This document shows, piece after piece, positions 5,850-6,705 of a DNA stretch of 6,705 bases (positions are counted from its first letter, which is position 1; every line of letters begins with the position of its first letter). Where the stretch lies: positions 1 to 6,705 of the forward strand of contig JARLHB010000468.1 in assembly GCA_031292465.1 (NCBI GenBank). Direction: 5' to 3'. The notes under the pieces are model-generated. The model worked only from the letters and a program-made list of their open reading frames with translations, did not search any database and was not told the origin of the DNA. The stretch comes from Ignavibacteriaceae bacterium (GTDB lineage Bacteria; Bacteroidota; Ignavibacteria; Ignavibacteriales; Ignavibacteriaceae). The position numbers and the translations under genes are program-made.

Positions 5850-6705
5850 ATGGATAAATTTGTAATAAACGGCGGAAAGAAACTGTCCGGTCAGGTTGAG
5901 GTAAGCGGGGCAAAAAACGCTTCTCTTGCTTTAATGCCTGCCTGTATTTTAACATCAGGAACTTCAATCCTGTATAATACGCCTGAATTGAACGATGTAT
6001 ATACAATGATAAAATTAATTAATTTTATCGGTGTGGAAACTTCATTTAAAAATCATGTGCTTACGATTAATACTGCTAATATAGTAAGCCAGGAAGCGCC
6101 ATATGAATATGTTAAAAAGATGCGCGCTTCAGTGTACGTGCTCGGCCCGTTATTAACAAAATACGGCAGTGCAAAGGTTTCTCTGCCTGGAGGATGCGCC
6201 TGGGGCCCAAGGCCTATAAATCTTCATATTGAAGGCCTGAAAAAAATGGGCGCTGAAATTGATCTTGCCGAAGGATATATAATTGCTAAAACTAAAAAGC
6301 TTACCGGGGCAAAAATCAATTTTGATGTTTCTTCTGTCGGCGCTACAGCTAATATTTTAATGGCTGCCGTCCTTGCAAAGGGAACTACGATAATAAATAA
6401 TGCGGCTATGGAACCGGAAATTACTAATCTTGCCGAATTCCTTGTTAAAATGGGTGCAAAAATAAACGGCTTAAATACATCCACATTGGAAATTGAAGGC
6501 ATTGATGAGCTGCATCCTGCTGAAATTGCTACCATTCCGGACAGGATAGAAGCGGGTACGCTTTTAATTGCCGCCGCAATTACAAGGGGCGATATTACTT
6601 TGAAGAACATATCGCCGAAGTTAATCCAGTCTATATTAACTAAATTGGAAGATTCCGGCTGTACAATAGAAAATTTAGATGGGGATATTTATTTAAACGC
6701 CGTTA
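5850..6705 (+). CDS. murA: UDP-N-acetylglucosamine 1-carboxyvinyltransferase (MurA), truncated by window end
   Basis: The frame starts at the ATG at 5850, preceded by AGAGGA (5841-5846), and stays open to the window edge, giving 285 of about 420 residues. MurA transfers enolpyruvate from phosphoenolpyruvate to UDP-N-acetylglucosamine, the first committed cytoplasmic step of peptidoglycan synthesis. Visible family residues: VSGAKNAS with K22 and N23 (PEP and substrate contacts), MRAS with R92, and the active-site loop PGGCAWGPRPINLHI with catalytic C116 and R121 (equivalent to Cys115 and Arg120 of E. coli). PDRIEAGT lies later (near 230-237). The Cys is retained, so fosfomycin sensitivity by this criterion would be expected, in contrast to Cys-to-Asp variants. 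One variation: N124 stands where E. coli MurA has Asp123. The C-terminal third, including the catalytic Asp near 305, is outside the window. It is separated from the kinase by 190 bases with a palindromic repeat, so probably has its own promoter. No convincing one is seen. Confidence 0.96.
   Translation, partial: MDKFVINGGKKLSGQVEVSGAKNASLALMPACILTSGTSILYNTPELNDVYTMIKLINFIGVETSFKNHVLTINTANIVSQEAPYEYVKKMRASVYVLGPLLTKYGSAKVSLPGGCAWGPRPINLHIEGLKKMGAEIDLAEGYIIAKTKKLTGAKINFDVSSVGATANILMAAVLAKGTTIINNAAMEPEITNLAEFLVKMGAKINGLNTSTLEIEGIDELHPAEIATIPDRIEAGTLLIAAAITRGDITLKNISPKLIQSILTKLEDSGCTIENLDGDIYLNAV

Noticed and set aside
5812..6006. Open frame on the - strand, 64 codons
   Set aside because: Antisense to the first 50 codons of murA, whose conserved N-terminal motif is clear.
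6224..6610. Open frame on the - strand, 128 codons, hydrophobic product
   Set aside because: Antisense to murA. The apparent hydrophobicity comes from the complement of Ala- and Ile-rich murA codons.

Overview
The window is AT-rich bacterial DNA with short intergenic hairpins and Shine-Dalgarno-like sites. A murA product with a GGCAWGPRP active-site loop, a serine/threonine kinase carrying Ycf48/BNR-type repeats, and a GC-rich palindromic repeat between genes together suggest the Bacteroidota/Chlorobi/Ignavibacteria group. This placement is an inference from protein flavour and composition, not a proof.

Layout, left to right. (1) The 3' end of a monofunctional haem catalase gene (1-171, +), followed by a terminator hairpin. 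(2) A convergent gene for a six-helix membrane protein of unknown function (338-1012, -), whose own hairpin starts at its stop codon. (3) A radical SAM enzyme of unassigned function (1189-2403, -), also with a strand-specific terminator. (4) A 598-base divergent intergenic region (2404-3001). It holds a strong minus-strand terminator-like hairpin with no gene before it, weak promoter candidates on both strands, and a possible 21-codon leader peptide that stops inside the ribosome-binding site of the next gene. (5) A two-gene signalling unit on the + strand: a PP2C-type Ser/Thr phosphatase (3002-3730) whose stop codon directly abuts the start of a membrane Ser/Thr kinase (3731-5659). (6) A GC-rich dispersed-type inverted repeat (5745-5809). 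(7) The first two thirds of murA (5850 to the window end), the first committed step of peptidoglycan synthesis.

How the genes work together. The phosphatase and kinase form a reversible phosphorylation pair. The kinase has a complete cytoplasmic catalytic domain, a basic juxtamembrane linker, one membrane helix and an external domain of about 280 residues. I read that domain as a seven-bladed Ycf48-like beta-propeller closed by its own N-terminal strand. It takes the place that PASTA repeats hold in PknB/PrkC receptors, so the natural reading is a receptor kinase with a propeller sensor. Its ligand is unknown. The murA gene downstream makes a cell-wall signal tempting, but the two are separated by 190 bases including a mobile-type repeat, so this is only a hypothesis. 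The catalase, membrane protein and radical SAM genes show no clear functional link to the signalling pair.
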